From contig NC_011071.1 of NCBI RefSeq assembly GCF_000020665.1, positions 1,292,501-1,356,500 of the forward strand: a stretch of 64,000 bases of DNA. The letters run 5' to 3'. Position 1 is the first letter of the stretch. Each line of letters opens with the position of its first letter. The DNA is from Stenotrophomonas maltophilia R551-3 (GTDB lineage Bacteria > Pseudomonadota > Gammaproteobacteria > Xanthomonadales > Xanthomonadaceae). Both the position numbers and the translations under genes were made by a program. Below the pieces are notes generated by a model that was not told the origin of the DNA, ran no database searches, and was given only the letters and a program-made list of their open reading frames with translations. This document shows, in pieces, positions 18,566 through 26,665 of the stretch.

Positions 18566-19360
18566 CTATCGCGAATGCCCGAACACCAGTTCGATCGCGA
18601 ACTGGCTGCCGAAGAAGGCCAGCAGCAGCAACAGCATCGCTGCCAGCGTCCAGTGCACCGCCTTCATGCCGCGCCAGCCGTAGCGGCGACGGCCGATCAG
18701 CAGCACGCCGAACACGATCCACGACAGCACGCTCAGCACGGTCTTGTGCACCAGCTTCTGCGCCAGCAGGTCGTCGACGAACAGCACACCGGTGACCAGG
18801 GTCAGGGTCAGCAGCGCGAAGCCGACGGTGATCACCCGGAACAGCAGCGATTCCAGATCGGCCAGCGGCGGCAGGGCGCGCAGCCACGGGCGGAACTCGC
18901 GGCGGCGCAGGGCGCGTTCCTGCAGCCACAGCATGATCGCCAGCAGCGCGGCGATGCTCAGCGTGGCGTAGGCCAGCAGCGCCAGCCAGGCGTGGCTGGC
19001 CAGGCGCCAGCCCAGCACCTTGCTCGGTTCGTGGCCGTAGCCGTGGTAGGCCAGCAGCAGTACCGCGGCCAGCGGGAACACCACCACGCCCAGTGCCGAC
19101 ATGCGCCCGCGCGCGCCGACCAGCGAGGTCAGCCAGGCCATGCCCAGGCCGACCAGCGACAGTGCGGCGAAGAAGTGCATGTCCGGCCCGCCGTTGGTGC
19201 GCATGGCCACCATCACGTGGTAGCCGCCGTGCAGCAGCATCGCCGGCAGGGCGGGCCACAGCCAGGCGGGGGAGCCGGTGCTTTCATCGCGGCCAAGCGC
19301 ACGCACCAGCAGGGCGCTGGCGGCCAGGTAGAGCAGGGCGGCGATGAGAACGATTAACAT
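18566..19360 (-). CDS. ypjD: CcsA/YpjD-family inner-membrane protein
   Basis: A 264-residue membrane protein with about eight helices belonging to the cytochrome c assembly (CcsA/CcmC) superfamily. HGGYH near residue 44, YHGYGHE near 106 and LVHKTVLSVLSW near 210 provide the periplasmic-side histidines expected for heme handling. It is divergent from ffh, the arrangement also seen in E. coli, where the ypjD product has been linked to magnesium/cobalt export (CorC pathway). It is not part of a ccm operon here, so a role in cytochrome c maturation should not be assumed. Confidence 0.85.
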   Translation of the reverse strand: MLIVLIAALLYLAASALLVRALGRDESTGSPAWLWPALPAMLLHGGYHVMVAMRTNGGPDMHFFAALSLVGLGMAWLTSLVGARGRMSALGVVVFPLAAVLLLAYHGYGHEPSKVLGWRLASHAWLALLAYATLSIAALLAIMLWLQERALRRREFRPWLRALPPLADLESLLFRVITVGFALLTLTLVTGVLFVDDLLAQKLVHKTVLSVLSWIVFGVLLIGRRRYGWRGMKAVHWTLAAMLLLLLAFFGSQFAIELVFGHSR

Positions 19361-19482
19361 CGTTGCAGTTTCGCATACCCCCGTGATGCTGGCGACGGCC
19401 CCGTGGTCGCAGTCCGGGGAGGGGAGCTGACCCGTTATACTGTCTGCCTTATTGTCCCCCGCTTTCAGACAGGTTGCGCCGC

Positions 19483-20859
19483 ATGTTCGAGTCCCTGACC
19501 CAGCGCCTTTCCGGCACCATCGAGCGCCTGCGTGGCCGCGGCCGCCTGACCGAGGAGAACATCCGCGAGGCGACCCGCGAGGTCCGCATCGCGCTGCTCG
19601 AAGCCGACGTTGCGCTGCCGGTGGTGCAGGCCCTGATCGAGCGCATCAAGGTGCGCGCGGTCGGCCAGGAAGTGCTGAAGTCGCTGACCCCGGGCCAGGC
19701 CCTGATCAAGGTCGTGCGCGACGAGCTGACCGCGGTGATGGGCGCCGAAGCCAGCGACCTGAACCTCAATGTGCCCGCTCCGGCCATCATCCTGATGGCG
19801 GGCCTGCAGGGCGCCGGCAAGACCACTACCGTGGGCAAGCTGGCCAAGCACCTGAAGGAAAAGCGCAAGAAGAAGGTGATGGTGGTCTCGGCCGACGTCT
19901 ACCGTCCGGCCGCGATCGAACAGCTGAAGACCCTGGCCGAGCAGGTCGGCGTGCTGTTCTTCCCGTCCAGCGCCGACCAGAAACCGGAAGCCATCGTCCG
20001 CGCCGCCATCGACGATGCGCGCAAGTCGTTCGTCGACGTGCTGCTGGTCGATACCGCCGGCCGCCTGGCCATCGACGAAGCGATGATGGCCGAGATCAAG
20101 GCCCTGCACGCGGCGGTCAACCCGGCCGAAACGCTGTTCGTGGTCGATGCCATGACCGGTCAGGACGCGGCCAACACCGCCAAGGCCTTCGGCGATGCGC
20201 TGCCGCTGACCGGTGTGGTGCTGACCAAGACCGACGGTGACGCGCGTGGCGGTGCCGCGCTGAGCGTGCGCTACATCACCGGCAAGCCGATCAAGTTCGT
20301 CGGTGTCAGCGAAAAGCCAGAAGGCCTGGACGTGTTCCATCCGGACCGCATCGCCAGCCGCATCCTCGACATGGGCGACGTGTTGTCGCTGGTCGAGCAG
20401 GTCGAGCAGCAGGTCGACAAGGACAAGGCCGCCAAGCTGGCCGAGAAGGTCGCCAAAGGCAAGAAGTTCGACCTGAACGACATGCGTGACCAGCTTGAGC
20501 AGATGCAGAACATGGGCGGCATCGGCGGCCTGATGGACAAGCTGCCGGGCCTGGGCAACATCCCCGACCACCTGAAGCAGCAGGTCAGCCAGGGCAAGGA
20601 AGTGCCGCGCATGATCGCCATCATCAGCTCGATGACCAAGAAGGAGCGGCGCAACCCGAACCTGCTCAATGGCTCGCGCCGCGCGCGCATCGCCAAGGGT
20701 TCCGGCGTGACCCCGGCCGACGTCAACAAGCTCATGAAGCAGTACATGCAGATGGAAAAGATGATGAGCAAGATGGCCGGCGGTGGCATGAAGGGCATGA
20801 TGCGCAGCATGAAGGGCATGATGGGTGCCATGGGCGGCCGCGGCATGCCGTTCCGTTGA
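19483..20859 (+). CDS. ffh: Signal recognition particle protein Ffh
   Basis: A 458-residue SRP54 GTPase that binds 4.5S RNA and signal peptides of nascent membrane proteins. N-domain helices occupy residues 1-90. The G domain has GLQGAGKTTT (about 107-116), DTAGRL and TKTDGDARGG. A Met-rich M domain from about 300 ends in a Met/Gly/Lys-rich tail. ATG 19483 gives MFESLTQRLS, the family N-terminus; a TTG three codons earlier is less likely. Confidence 0.98.
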   Translation: MFESLTQRLSGTIERLRGRGRLTEENIREATREVRIALLEADVALPVVQALIERIKVRAVGQEVLKSLTPGQALIKVVRDELTAVMGAEASDLNLNVPAPAIILMAGLQGAGKTTTVGKLAKHLKEKRKKKVMVVSADVYRPAAIEQLKTLAEQVGVLFFPSSADQKPEAIVRAAIDDARKSFVDVLLVDTAGRLAIDEAMMAEIKALHAAVNPAETLFVVDAMTGQDAANTAKAFGDALPLTGVVLTKTDGDARGGAALSVRYITGKPIKFVGVSEKPEGLDVFHPDRIASRILDMGDVLSLVEQVEQQVDKDKAAKLAEKVAKGKKFDLNDMRDQLEQMQNMGGIGGLMDKLPGLGNIPDHLKQQVSQGKEVPRMIAIISSMTKKERRNPNLLNGSRRARIAKGSGVTPADVNKLMKQYMQMEKMMSKMAGGGMKGMMRSMKGMMGAMGGRGMPFR

Positions 20860-20950
20860 TGCAGCGACGGGGTCGGCGCGCATCGCGATCCGGCCCCGGT
20901 CACAATGACTGGCGTATGCTGGGCGGCGACTTCTCCAACAGGTATGTCGC

Positions 20951-22027
20951 GTGAACGCATCGCCGATTCTTGAACGCGCCGACACTTTCTGTCGGCGTTT
21001 TTCATTGCAGCTTCCGATCCTGCTGGCACCGATGGCCGGTGCCTGCCCGGTGCCGCTGTCGGCCGCGCTGGCCAACGCCGGCAGCATGGGCGCGATGGGT
21101 GCGGTGCTGTCGCCGGCCGCCGATATCGGCCGCTGGATGGATGACTTCCGCGCTGCCTCTACCGGCCCGGCGCAGGTGAACCTGTGGCTGCCGGATCCGG
21201 CGCCCGTTCGCGATGTCACCGCCGAAGCCACCAGCCGCGCCTTCCTCGCCCAATGGGGGCCGGACGTGCCTGCCAGTGCCGCCGATGCTACCCCGGCTGA
21301 TTTCGACGAACAGTTTGCTGCCTTGCTGGCCGCGCGCCCGGCCGTGGCCTCGACCATCATGGGCGTGCTGTCGCCGCGCCACGTGCAGCAGTTGAAGGAC
21401 GCCGGCATCGCTTGGATCGCCTGCGCGACCACGCTGGCCGAAGCGCGCGCGGCGCAGGATGCCGGTGCCGACGCGGTGGTGGCACAGGGCGCCGAAGCCG
21501 GTGGCCATCGCGGTGCGTTCGACCCCAGCCTGGCCGAGCGCCAGCTGGTGGGCCTGTTCGCGCTGCTGCCGCGCCTGGCCGACCACCTGCAGATTCCAGT
21601 GATCGCCGCCGGTGGCATCGCCGATGGTCGTGGCATTGCCGCTGCGCTCACGCTGGGCGCCAGCGCGGTGCAGATCGGCACTGCATTCCTGCGCACGCCC
21701 GAAGCGGCGATCGCCTCTGCGTGGGCCGATGGACTGGCGGCCAGCGAACCGGAAGACACCTGGCCGACCCGTGCTTTCAGTGGCCGCCTGGGTCGCGGCC
21801 TTGCCACGTCCTATGTACGCGCCGCAGCCGCCGAAGGTGCGCCGGCGCCGCGCCCGTACCCAGTGCAGCGCGGCCTGACCGCACCGATGCGCAAGCAGGC
21901 AGCGCAGGAAAACCGGTTGGCCGCAATGCAGGCCTGGGCCGGGCAATCGGCATGGATGGCGCCGGCACGACCGGCCGCCGATGTGCTGCACGACATGTGG
22001 AGCCAGGCGCAGGCATTGCTGAAATGA
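20951..22027 (+). CDS. Nitronate monooxygenase (NPD-type FMN oxidoreductase)
   Basis: A 358-residue TIM-barrel flavoenzyme. The GTG at 20951 is the most likely start ([14 protein letters not shown]). Family motifs are LLAPMAG near residue 25, the FMN/active-site GAEAGGHRG near 180, and [10 protein letters not shown] plus [12 protein letters not shown] near 218-245. Such enzymes oxidise alkyl nitronates, protecting against propionate-3-nitronate. It overlaps the next gene by 4 bp (ATGA), implying translational coupling. Specificity cannot be set from sequence; enoyl-ACP reductase FabK is a distant alternative made unlikely by the AGGHRG motif. Confidence 0.88.
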   Translation: MNASPILERADTFCRRFSLQLPILLAPMAGACPVPLSAALANAGSMGAMGAVLSPAADIGRWMDDFRAASTGPAQVNLWLPDPAPVRDVTAEATSRAFLAQWGPDVPASAADATPADFDEQFAALLAARPAVASTIMGVLSPRHVQQLKDAGIAWIACATTLAEARAAQDAGADAVVAQGAEAGGHRGAFDPSLAERQLVGLFALLPRLADHLQIPVIAAGGIADGRGIAAALTLGASAVQIGTAFLRTPEAAIASAWADGLAASEPEDTWPTRAFSGRLGRGLATSYVRAAAAEGAPAPRPYPVQRGLTAPMRKQAAQENRLAAMQAWAGQSAWMAPARPAADVLHDMWSQAQALLK

Positions 22028-22836
22028 CGGTGACCTGCAACGGCCGGCCAGCACAGGTTGAGGATCTGCTGCCGGCGCTGGTCAACTACGGCCACTTCAC
22101 CTCGCTGCAGGTGCGGGGAGGGGCGGTGCAGGGACCGGACCTGCATCTGGCGCGGCTGTCGCACGCAACGCGTCAACTGTTCGGCAGCGAGTTGGATACG
22201 GAGCAGGTGCAGGGCTGGATGGCGCAGGCCCTGCAGCTGGCCGGGCTGGCTGATGCCTCGCTGCGGGTGACCGTGTACTCGCGCCATTTCGATTTCCGCA
22301 ATCCGCTGGCGGTGGTACCGGTGGACGTACTGGTGGCGGTGTCCTCGCCGGTGACGCTGGCCGTACCCAAGCGTGTGCGCAGCGTGACCTGGCAGCGCGA
22401 ACTGCCGCAGATCAAGCATGTGGGCACCTTCGGCCTGTTCGCCGAGCGCCGCGCGGCGATGGCTGACGGCTTCGACGATGTGCTGTTCGTGACCGCCGAT
22501 GGCGCAGTGAGTGAAGGCAGCACCTGGAACCTGGCCGTGCACGACGGTGAACGACTGGTCTGGCCGCAGGCGCCGGCGCTGCGTGGTACCGCCGAGGCCT
22601 TGCTGAGGCAGCACTGGCCAGGCCCGCAGGTCACGCGACCGCTGGCATTGGCTGAACTGGGGGGTGTGAGGGCGGCCTTTGCCTGCAACGCCAGCGGCCT
22701 GTGGGCGCTGGACGCCATCGACGGGCATGCCCTGCCGGGTTCGCAGGCGCTGGCGGAACAGGGCAGGGCGGTGCTGGCGGCGGTGCCCTGGCGGGGATTG
22801 GGGTCAGATCCCTCTTGCCCTGAAAAAGGGATCTGA
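22024..22836 (+). CDS. Class IV (PabC/IlvE-like) PLP aminotransferase family protein
   Basis: A 270-residue protein starting at the ATG that overlaps the nitronate monooxygenase stop. It shows class IV fold features: [12 protein letters not shown] near the N-terminus, [10 protein letters not shown] (K of IKH is the likely PLP lysine, near residue 140), and [22 protein letters not shown], the segment that binds the PLP phosphate. It could be an aminodeoxychorismate lyase (PabC) or a D/L-aminotransferase homologue. The last ~13 residues ([13 protein letters not shown]) are encoded by a palindromic repeat that also supplies the TGA stop, so the native C-terminus may have been shorter or different. 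Confidence 0.8.
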   Translation: MTVTCNGRPAQVEDLLPALVNYGHFTSLQVRGGAVQGPDLHLARLSHATRQLFGSELDTEQVQGWMAQALQLAGLADASLRVTVYSRHFDFRNPLAVVPVDVLVAVSSPVTLAVPKRVRSVTWQRELPQIKHVGTFGLFAERRAAMADGFDDVLFVTADGAVSEGSTWNLAVHDGERLVWPQAPALRGTAEALLRQHWPGPQVTRPLALAELGGVRAAFACNASGLWALDAIDGHALPGSQALAEQGRAVLAAVPWRGLGSDPSCPEKGI

Positions 22837-22840
22837 CCCC
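22800..22840. repeat. Palindromic repeat with 14-bp perfect arms overlapping a gene end
   Basis: GGGGTCAGATCCCT (22800-22813) and AGGGATCTGACCCC (22827-22840) are perfect inverted arms around a 13-base loop. Similar GGGGTCAGA...TCTGACCCC elements recur in xanthomonad genomes (recalled, not checked). The class IV aminotransferase stop codon is inside the right arm. No T run follows, so it is a poor terminator. Confidence 0.85.
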
Positions 22841-22937
22841 GGTTGGCCAACCCTGGGGTTGGCTCCGGCCGACACTGCCGCTATAATCGCCGGCTTACCG
22901 CGCCATCCTGGCGACTGGGCAATAGGAAAAAAAGACC

Positions 22938-23198
22938 ATGGTCAAGATTCGACTGACCCGCGGCGGCGCCAAGAAGCGTCCGTTCTACCACATCATCGTG
23001 ACCGACGTTCGCAGCGCCCGTGATGGCCGCAACATCGAGCGCGTCGGCTTCTACAACCCGGTTGCACAGGGTGGCGAGAAGCGCATCGAGCTGGATCTGG
23101 CCCGTGTTGACCATTGGGTCAAGAACGGCGCCCAGCCGACTGAAAAGGTCCGCAACCTGATCAAGGAAGCGACCAAGTCCCAGGCCGCTGCGGCCTGA
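22938..23198 (+). CDS. rpsP: Ribosomal protein S16
   Basis: An 86-residue bS16 of the small ribosomal subunit. The N-terminus [23 protein letters not shown] and the [13 protein letters not shown] segment are diagnostic. It is first gene of rpsP-rimM-trmD-rplS. Start ATG 22938 is preceded by AGGAAAAAAAG. Confidence 0.98.
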   Translation: MVKIRLTRGGAKKRPFYHIIVTDVRSARDGRNIERVGFYNPVAQGGEKRIELDLARVDHWVKNGAQPTEKVRNLIKEATKSQAAAA

Positions 23199-23242
23199 TC
23201 CCGAAGGGCCGCGCCTGGCGCGGCCCGTCTGGTTGAACGCAG

Positions 23243-23755
23243 ATGAAAGATAACGAGCGCCGCATCCTGCTGGGCAGGATTGTCGGCGCTTTTGGTGTGC
23301 GCGGCGAAATAAAGCTCGAGTCCTGGACCGAGCCGCGTTCCGCTATTTTCCGTTACCAGCCGTGGATCCTGCGCAGTCCCAACGGGCAGGAATCCACGCT
23401 TGAAGGCGCCCGTGGCCGCGACAGCGGCAAGCATCTGGTGGCCCGTTTTCCGGGCATCGAAGATCGCGATACGGTCGAGGCGATGCATGGCACCGAGGTC
23501 TACGTGGCCCGCAGTGCACTGCCACCGCCGAATGCCGATGAGTATTACTGGGTCGACCTTGAAGGCCTGGATGTGAAGACCACCGAGGGCGTTGCCCTGG
23601 GCCAGGTCTCGCACCTGTTCAGCACCGGCGCCAACGATGTGGTGGTCGTGCGCGGCGATCGTGAGCGGATGATTCCGTTCGTGTTGCCGGAGTTCGTCAA
23701 GTCGGTCGACTTCGAGGCCAACCTGGTCGTGGTCGACTGGGACCCCGAGTTCTGA
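23243..23755 (+). CDS. rimM: Ribosome maturation factor RimM
   Basis: A 170-residue 16S rRNA processing factor acting on 30S head assembly with S19. The N-terminal RimM domain ([20 protein letters not shown]) and C-terminal PRC-barrel ([38 protein letters not shown]) are clear. It lies 44 bases after rpsP and ends 8 bases before the trmD ATG. Confidence 0.97.
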   Translation: MKDNERRILLGRIVGAFGVRGEIKLESWTEPRSAIFRYQPWILRSPNGQESTLEGARGRDSGKHLVARFPGIEDRDTVEAMHGTEVYVARSALPPPNADEYYWVDLEGLDVKTTEGVALGQVSHLFSTGANDVVVVRGDRERMIPFVLPEFVKSVDFEANLVVVDWDPEF

Positions 23756-23763
23756 GTGTGAGC

Positions 23764-24522
23764 ATGCGTTTCGACGTCATCACCCTGTTCCCCGAGTTCC
23801 TCGCCCAGTCCGCCGGACTGGGCGTGGTCGGGCGTGCGCGGGAGAAGGGCCTGTTCAGCCTGCACGGCTGGAACCCCCGTGATTACGCCGAAGGCAACTA
23901 CCGCCGTGTGGACGACCGTCCGTTCGGCGGTGGCCCGGGCATGGTGATGCTGATCGAGCCGCTGCAGGCCTGCCTGCAGGCGATCCGCGATGCTGATCCG
24001 ACCCCGGCGCGGGTGATCCATCTCAGCCCGCAGGGGGCGCCGTTGACCCAGGCCAAAGTGCGGGAACTGGCGGCGTTGCCGCGCATGGTCCTGCTCTGCG
24101 GCCGCTACGAGGGCATCGACGAGCGCTTCCTGGAAGCCAATGTCGACGAGGAGATTTCCCTTGGCGATTACGTGCTGTCCGGCGGTGAGCTGGGCGCGGC
24201 GGTGATCATCGACGCCGTGGCCCGTCTGCAGGACGGTGCCCTGAACGATGCTGAATCGGCCGCCCAGGACAGCTTCGAAGGTGACCTGGGCCTGCTCGAC
24301 TGCCCGCATTACAGCCAGCCGGCCCAGCATCCGCTGGGTGACGTGCCGGAGGTGCTGCGCTCGGGCAACCATGCGGCCATCGCCGCCTGGCGCCGCCAGC
24401 AGTCGCTGGTCCGGACCGCGCAGCGGCGCCCGGACCTGCTGGATGAACAGGCACTGGGCAAGGCCGACCGAAAACTGCTCGACCAGGCCCGCCAGGCCCA
24501 GAAACAGAAGGCCAGCCCCTAG
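23764..24522 (+). CDS. trmD: tRNA (guanine-N1-)-methyltransferase
   Basis: Makes m1G37 in tRNAs from S-adenosylmethionine, preventing +1 frameshifts. The 252-residue SPOUT enzyme starts at ATG 23764 ([12 protein letters not shown]), which matches the family; a GTG two codons earlier is possible. The trefoil-knot motifs [13 protein letters not shown] and [17 protein letters not shown] are intact, as is [13 protein letters not shown]. The 3' end, including the TAG stop, lies inside a strong terminator-like hairpin (24511-24539). Confidence 0.97.
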   Translation: MRFDVITLFPEFLAQSAGLGVVGRAREKGLFSLHGWNPRDYAEGNYRRVDDRPFGGGPGMVMLIEPLQACLQAIRDADPTPARVIHLSPQGAPLTQAKVRELAALPRMVLLCGRYEGIDERFLEANVDEEISLGDYVLSGGELGAAVIIDAVARLQDGALNDAESAAQDSFEGDLGLLDCPHYSQPAQHPLGDVPEVLRSGNHAAIAAWRRQQSLVRTAQRRPDLLDEQALGKADRKLLDQARQAQKQKASP

Positions 24523-24539
24523 CGCAGGGCTGGCTTTTT
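24511..24539 (+). terminator. Terminator hairpin overlapping the trmD 3' end
   Basis: GCCAGCCC (24511-24518) and GGGCTGGC (24527-24534) form a perfect 8-bp stem followed by TTTTT. The trmD stop TAG (24520-24522) is in the loop. It would cut the operon before rplS unless ribosomes reaching the stop prevent folding. Confidence 0.85.
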
Positions 24540-24676
24540 CGGCTATCATGGCCAATTACCGCCAGCTTCGGCCGGCGCGCGCAGTACCCACAACAAACGT
24601 GCAGCACAGTCCAGTGACTGCATCAGCCTACGTTGTCGAAACGACACGCCCACCCGAACAAGAATCGGTGTAACCC

Positions 24677-25078
24677 ATGAGCAAGCTGAACAAGTCCATC
24701 GTCGCGGAATTCGAATCCGCCCAGATCACCCGCGAACTGCCGAAGTTCAGCCAGGGCGACACCGTTGTCGTCAACGTGAAGGTGAAGGAAGGTGCCCGCG
24801 AGCGCGTGCAGGCCTATGAAGGCGTTGTGATCGCGACCAAGAACGGCGGCCTGAACTCCTCGTTCACCGTCCGCAAGATCTCGCACGGCTACGGCGTCGA
24901 GCGCGTCTTCCAGACCCACAGCGCCATCATCGACTCGGTCGAAGTGAAGCGTCGTGGTAAGGTCCGCGCCGGCAAGCTGTACTACCTGCGTGGCCTGGAA
25001 GGCAAGGCTGCCCGCATCAAGGAAGACCTGGCTGCCGCTGCTGCCGCCAAGGCTGCCCGTCTGGCCGAAAAGGCCTGA
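24677..25078 (+). CDS. rplS: Ribosomal protein L19
   Basis: A 133-residue bL19 at the subunit interface of the 50S subunit. [30 protein letters not shown] and [20 protein letters not shown] are diagnostic. The C-terminus is extended by an Ala/Lys/Arg-rich helix ([15 protein letters not shown]) relative to E. coli (115 residues). A 154-base leader separates it from trmD and follows a terminator-like hairpin, so it may also have its own promoter. Confidence 0.98.
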   Translation: MSKLNKSIVAEFESAQITRELPKFSQGDTVVVNVKVKEGARERVQAYEGVVIATKNGGLNSSFTVRKISHGYGVERVFQTHSAIIDSVEVKRRGKVRAGKLYYLRGLEGKAARIKEDLAAAAAAKAARLAEKA

Positions 25079-25102
25079 TAAACAACTTCGGTTGTTGCCG
25101 CG

Positions 25103-25133
25103 ACGGCCACCTTCGGGTGGCCGTTTGCGTTTC
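25103..25133 (+). terminator. Terminator after rplS
   Basis: ACGGCCACC and GGTGGCCGT pair around a TTCG-type tetraloop, followed by TTGCGTTT. It lies 25 bases after the rplS stop. Confidence 0.85.
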
Positions 25134-25160
25134 CGGCATCGCATCGGCCACGATCAGGCG

Positions 25161-25541
25161 ATGAACGAGATCAATCCACGCTATCCCGCCGTGATCCAGT
25201 CGGCGTTGCGCTTCCTTGACGGCAAGGGGCTGGCGCGCGTGCAGTCGGCACCGTTGCTGCACCGGTTGTTGTGGCGCATGGGCATCGCACTGCCGCCGCC
25301 GATCCTGGCCGGCTTCGCCACCAACGCGCTGGTGCAGGGCCTGCTGTTCGGGCTGTTCTGGACCGGACTGATGTGGCTGATGTTGTGGCAGGGCAGCGAG
25401 CGCCCGCTGGTGCTGCTGTTGTTGGCCGGTCTGTTGGCCGGTGCCCTGTTCGGTATCGTGATGGCGGCCCTGATGCGCTCGCTGCGGCGTCACCGCAAGC
25501 TACCGGACTGGCGGCAGTTCCTGGCCCGTCAGGCGGACTGA
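25161..25541 (+). CDS. DUF6404-like two-helix membrane protein
   Basis: A 126-residue protein starting at ATG 25161 (MNEINPRYPAV). An N-terminal helical segment is followed by LLHRLLWRMGIALPPP and two membrane helices (about residues 50-75 and 82-105), then a basic tail (RSLRRHRKLPDWRQF). The PLLxRLLWRxGxxxPPP plus FFGLFWxxLMWL pattern matches the DUF6404 family as I recall it. Function is unknown. The basic tail predicts a cytoplasmic C-terminus. Confidence 0.72.
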   Translation: MNEINPRYPAVIQSALRFLDGKGLARVQSAPLLHRLLWRMGIALPPPILAGFATNALVQGLLFGLFWTGLMWLMLWQGSERPLVLLLLAGLLAGALFGIVMAALMRSLRRHRKLPDWRQFLARQAD

Positions 25542-25620
25542 GCCGATGGCGCACCGCGCCGTGACCGGCAGGCGCGCGTCGCGCTAGGCTGCCGTTTCAT
25601 CCTGATGGACGTGCCGTGCG

Positions 25621-26055
25621 ATGCCTGCCAAGCGAACCGCGCCCTCCGCCCCGCCCAGGCTGCTGTCCGGTGGTAACCCGCAGATCGCCAAGGGCGAGGG
25701 CGACGCCACGGTGCAGGCCTATATTGCGGCGATGCCGGACTGGAAACGACCGCTCGGCGCGCGGTTGGATGCGCTGATCGAGCAGGCCGTGCCCGGTGTG
25801 CACAAGGCGGTGAAGTGGAATTCGCCGATGTATGCGGTTGCCAAGGGCGAGGGCTGGTTCCTCAGCTTCCATTGCTTCACCCGCTACATCAAGGTGGCAT
25901 TCTTCCGGGGTGCCGCACTGAAGCCGATACCGCCCGAGCCGTCCAGGAGCGCAGACACGCGCTACCTGCACATTGCACAGGACGGCGTGCTGGATGAAGC
26001 CCGGTTCCTTGACTGGGTGCGCCAAGCCGCGGCATTGCCCGGCGAGCGCATGTAA
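25621..26055 (+). CDS. DUF1801 (YdhG-like) protein, copy 1
   Basis: A 144-residue protein with the DUF1801/YdeI-like fold: DATVQAYIAAMPDWKRPLGARLDALI, VKWNSPMYA and WFLSFHCFTRYIKVAFFRGAAL. These small soluble proteins resemble domains found next to iron or metal-stress genes, but no activity is established. The next gene is a shorter paralogue on the same strand, 38 bases downstream, so they probably form a two-gene operon. Confidence 0.82.
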   Translation: MPAKRTAPSAPPRLLSGGNPQIAKGEGDATVQAYIAAMPDWKRPLGARLDALIEQAVPGVHKAVKWNSPMYAVAKGEGWFLSFHCFTRYIKVAFFRGAALKPIPPEPSRSADTRYLHIAQDGVLDEARFLDWVRQAAALPGERM

Positions 26056-26093
26056 ACCCACCGTTCCGATCTACTTGCCGACGAGAACCGCTG

Positions 26094-26501
26094 ATGGCCA
26101 CGCACGCGCCGAATCCTGCCGATGCCGGACCCCCGGCTGCCGAACTGATCGATGCACGCATCGCCGAGCTGGGCGACTGGCGTGGTGAAACGCTGGCGCG
26201 CGTGCGCGCGTTGATCCATGAAGCGCTGCCCGACGTGCAGGAAACCTGGAAATGGCGCGGCACGCCGGTGTGGGAGCACAACGGCATTCTGTGCACTGGC
26301 GAAACCTACAAGCAGGCGGTGAAGCTGACCTTCGCCCATGGTGCGGCGCTGGCCGACCCGAAAGGCCTGTTCAATGCCAGCCTGGACGGCAACACGCGAC
26401 GTGCGATCGACATCCATGAAGGTGCGATGCCCGATGCCGCGGCATTGAAGGCGCTGCTGCGCGAAGCGGCTAAGTTCAACGCTGCGAAAAAGAAGCGGTA
26501 G
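26094..26501 (+). CDS. DUF1801 protein, copy 2
   Basis: A 135-residue paralogue of the preceding gene (TLARVRALIHEALPDVQETWKWRGTPVWEHNGILCTGETYKQAVKLTFAHGAAL), sharing the W-x-x-P-V/M-x core and the K-V/L-x-F strand. The last codons (Lys-Lys-Lys-Arg, TAG) abut a SMAG repeat, and the TAG at 26499-26501 is the TAG of the SMAG GTAG head. The C-terminal Lys/Arg-rich end may therefore have been set by repeat insertion. Confidence 0.82.
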   Translation: MATHAPNPADAGPPAAELIDARIAELGDWRGETLARVRALIHEALPDVQETWKWRGTPVWEHNGILCTGETYKQAVKLTFAHGAALADPKGLFNASLDGNTRRAIDIHEGAMPDAAALKALLREAAKFNAAKKKR

Positions 26502-26665
26502 AGCCGGGCGCTGGCCGGCTGTTGCGCGAAAGAAGAAGTGGTAGAGCCGGCCGCTGGCCGGCTGTTGCGCGATGCGTCCGGAGAGGCATGAAGCTGCCGG
26601 CCAGCGGCCGGCACTACCGTGCATTGAACGATCCATGAGGTTGCCGGCCAGCGGCCGGCACTACC
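26497..26665. repeat. Cluster of four SMAG elements
   Basis: Two forward elements (26497-26520 and 26540-26563, GGTAGAGCCGG core) are followed by two inverted elements (26595-26617 and 26642-26665). The first two lie in a tandem duplication of about 43 bases (26484-26523 and 26524-26566) that copied the end of the upstream gene with the repeat. The outermost elements provide the TAG stops of both flanking genes. Confidence 0.9.

Noticed and set aside
23758..23763. GTG at 23758 as trmD start
   Set aside because: ATG at 23764 gives the family N-terminus [12 protein letters not shown]. The GTG lies two codons upstream with no better ribosome binding site.
26497..26665. Possible integration or attachment site, or mobile island border
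   Set aside because: Only REP-type elements; no integrase, tRNA-derived direct repeat or transposase nearby.
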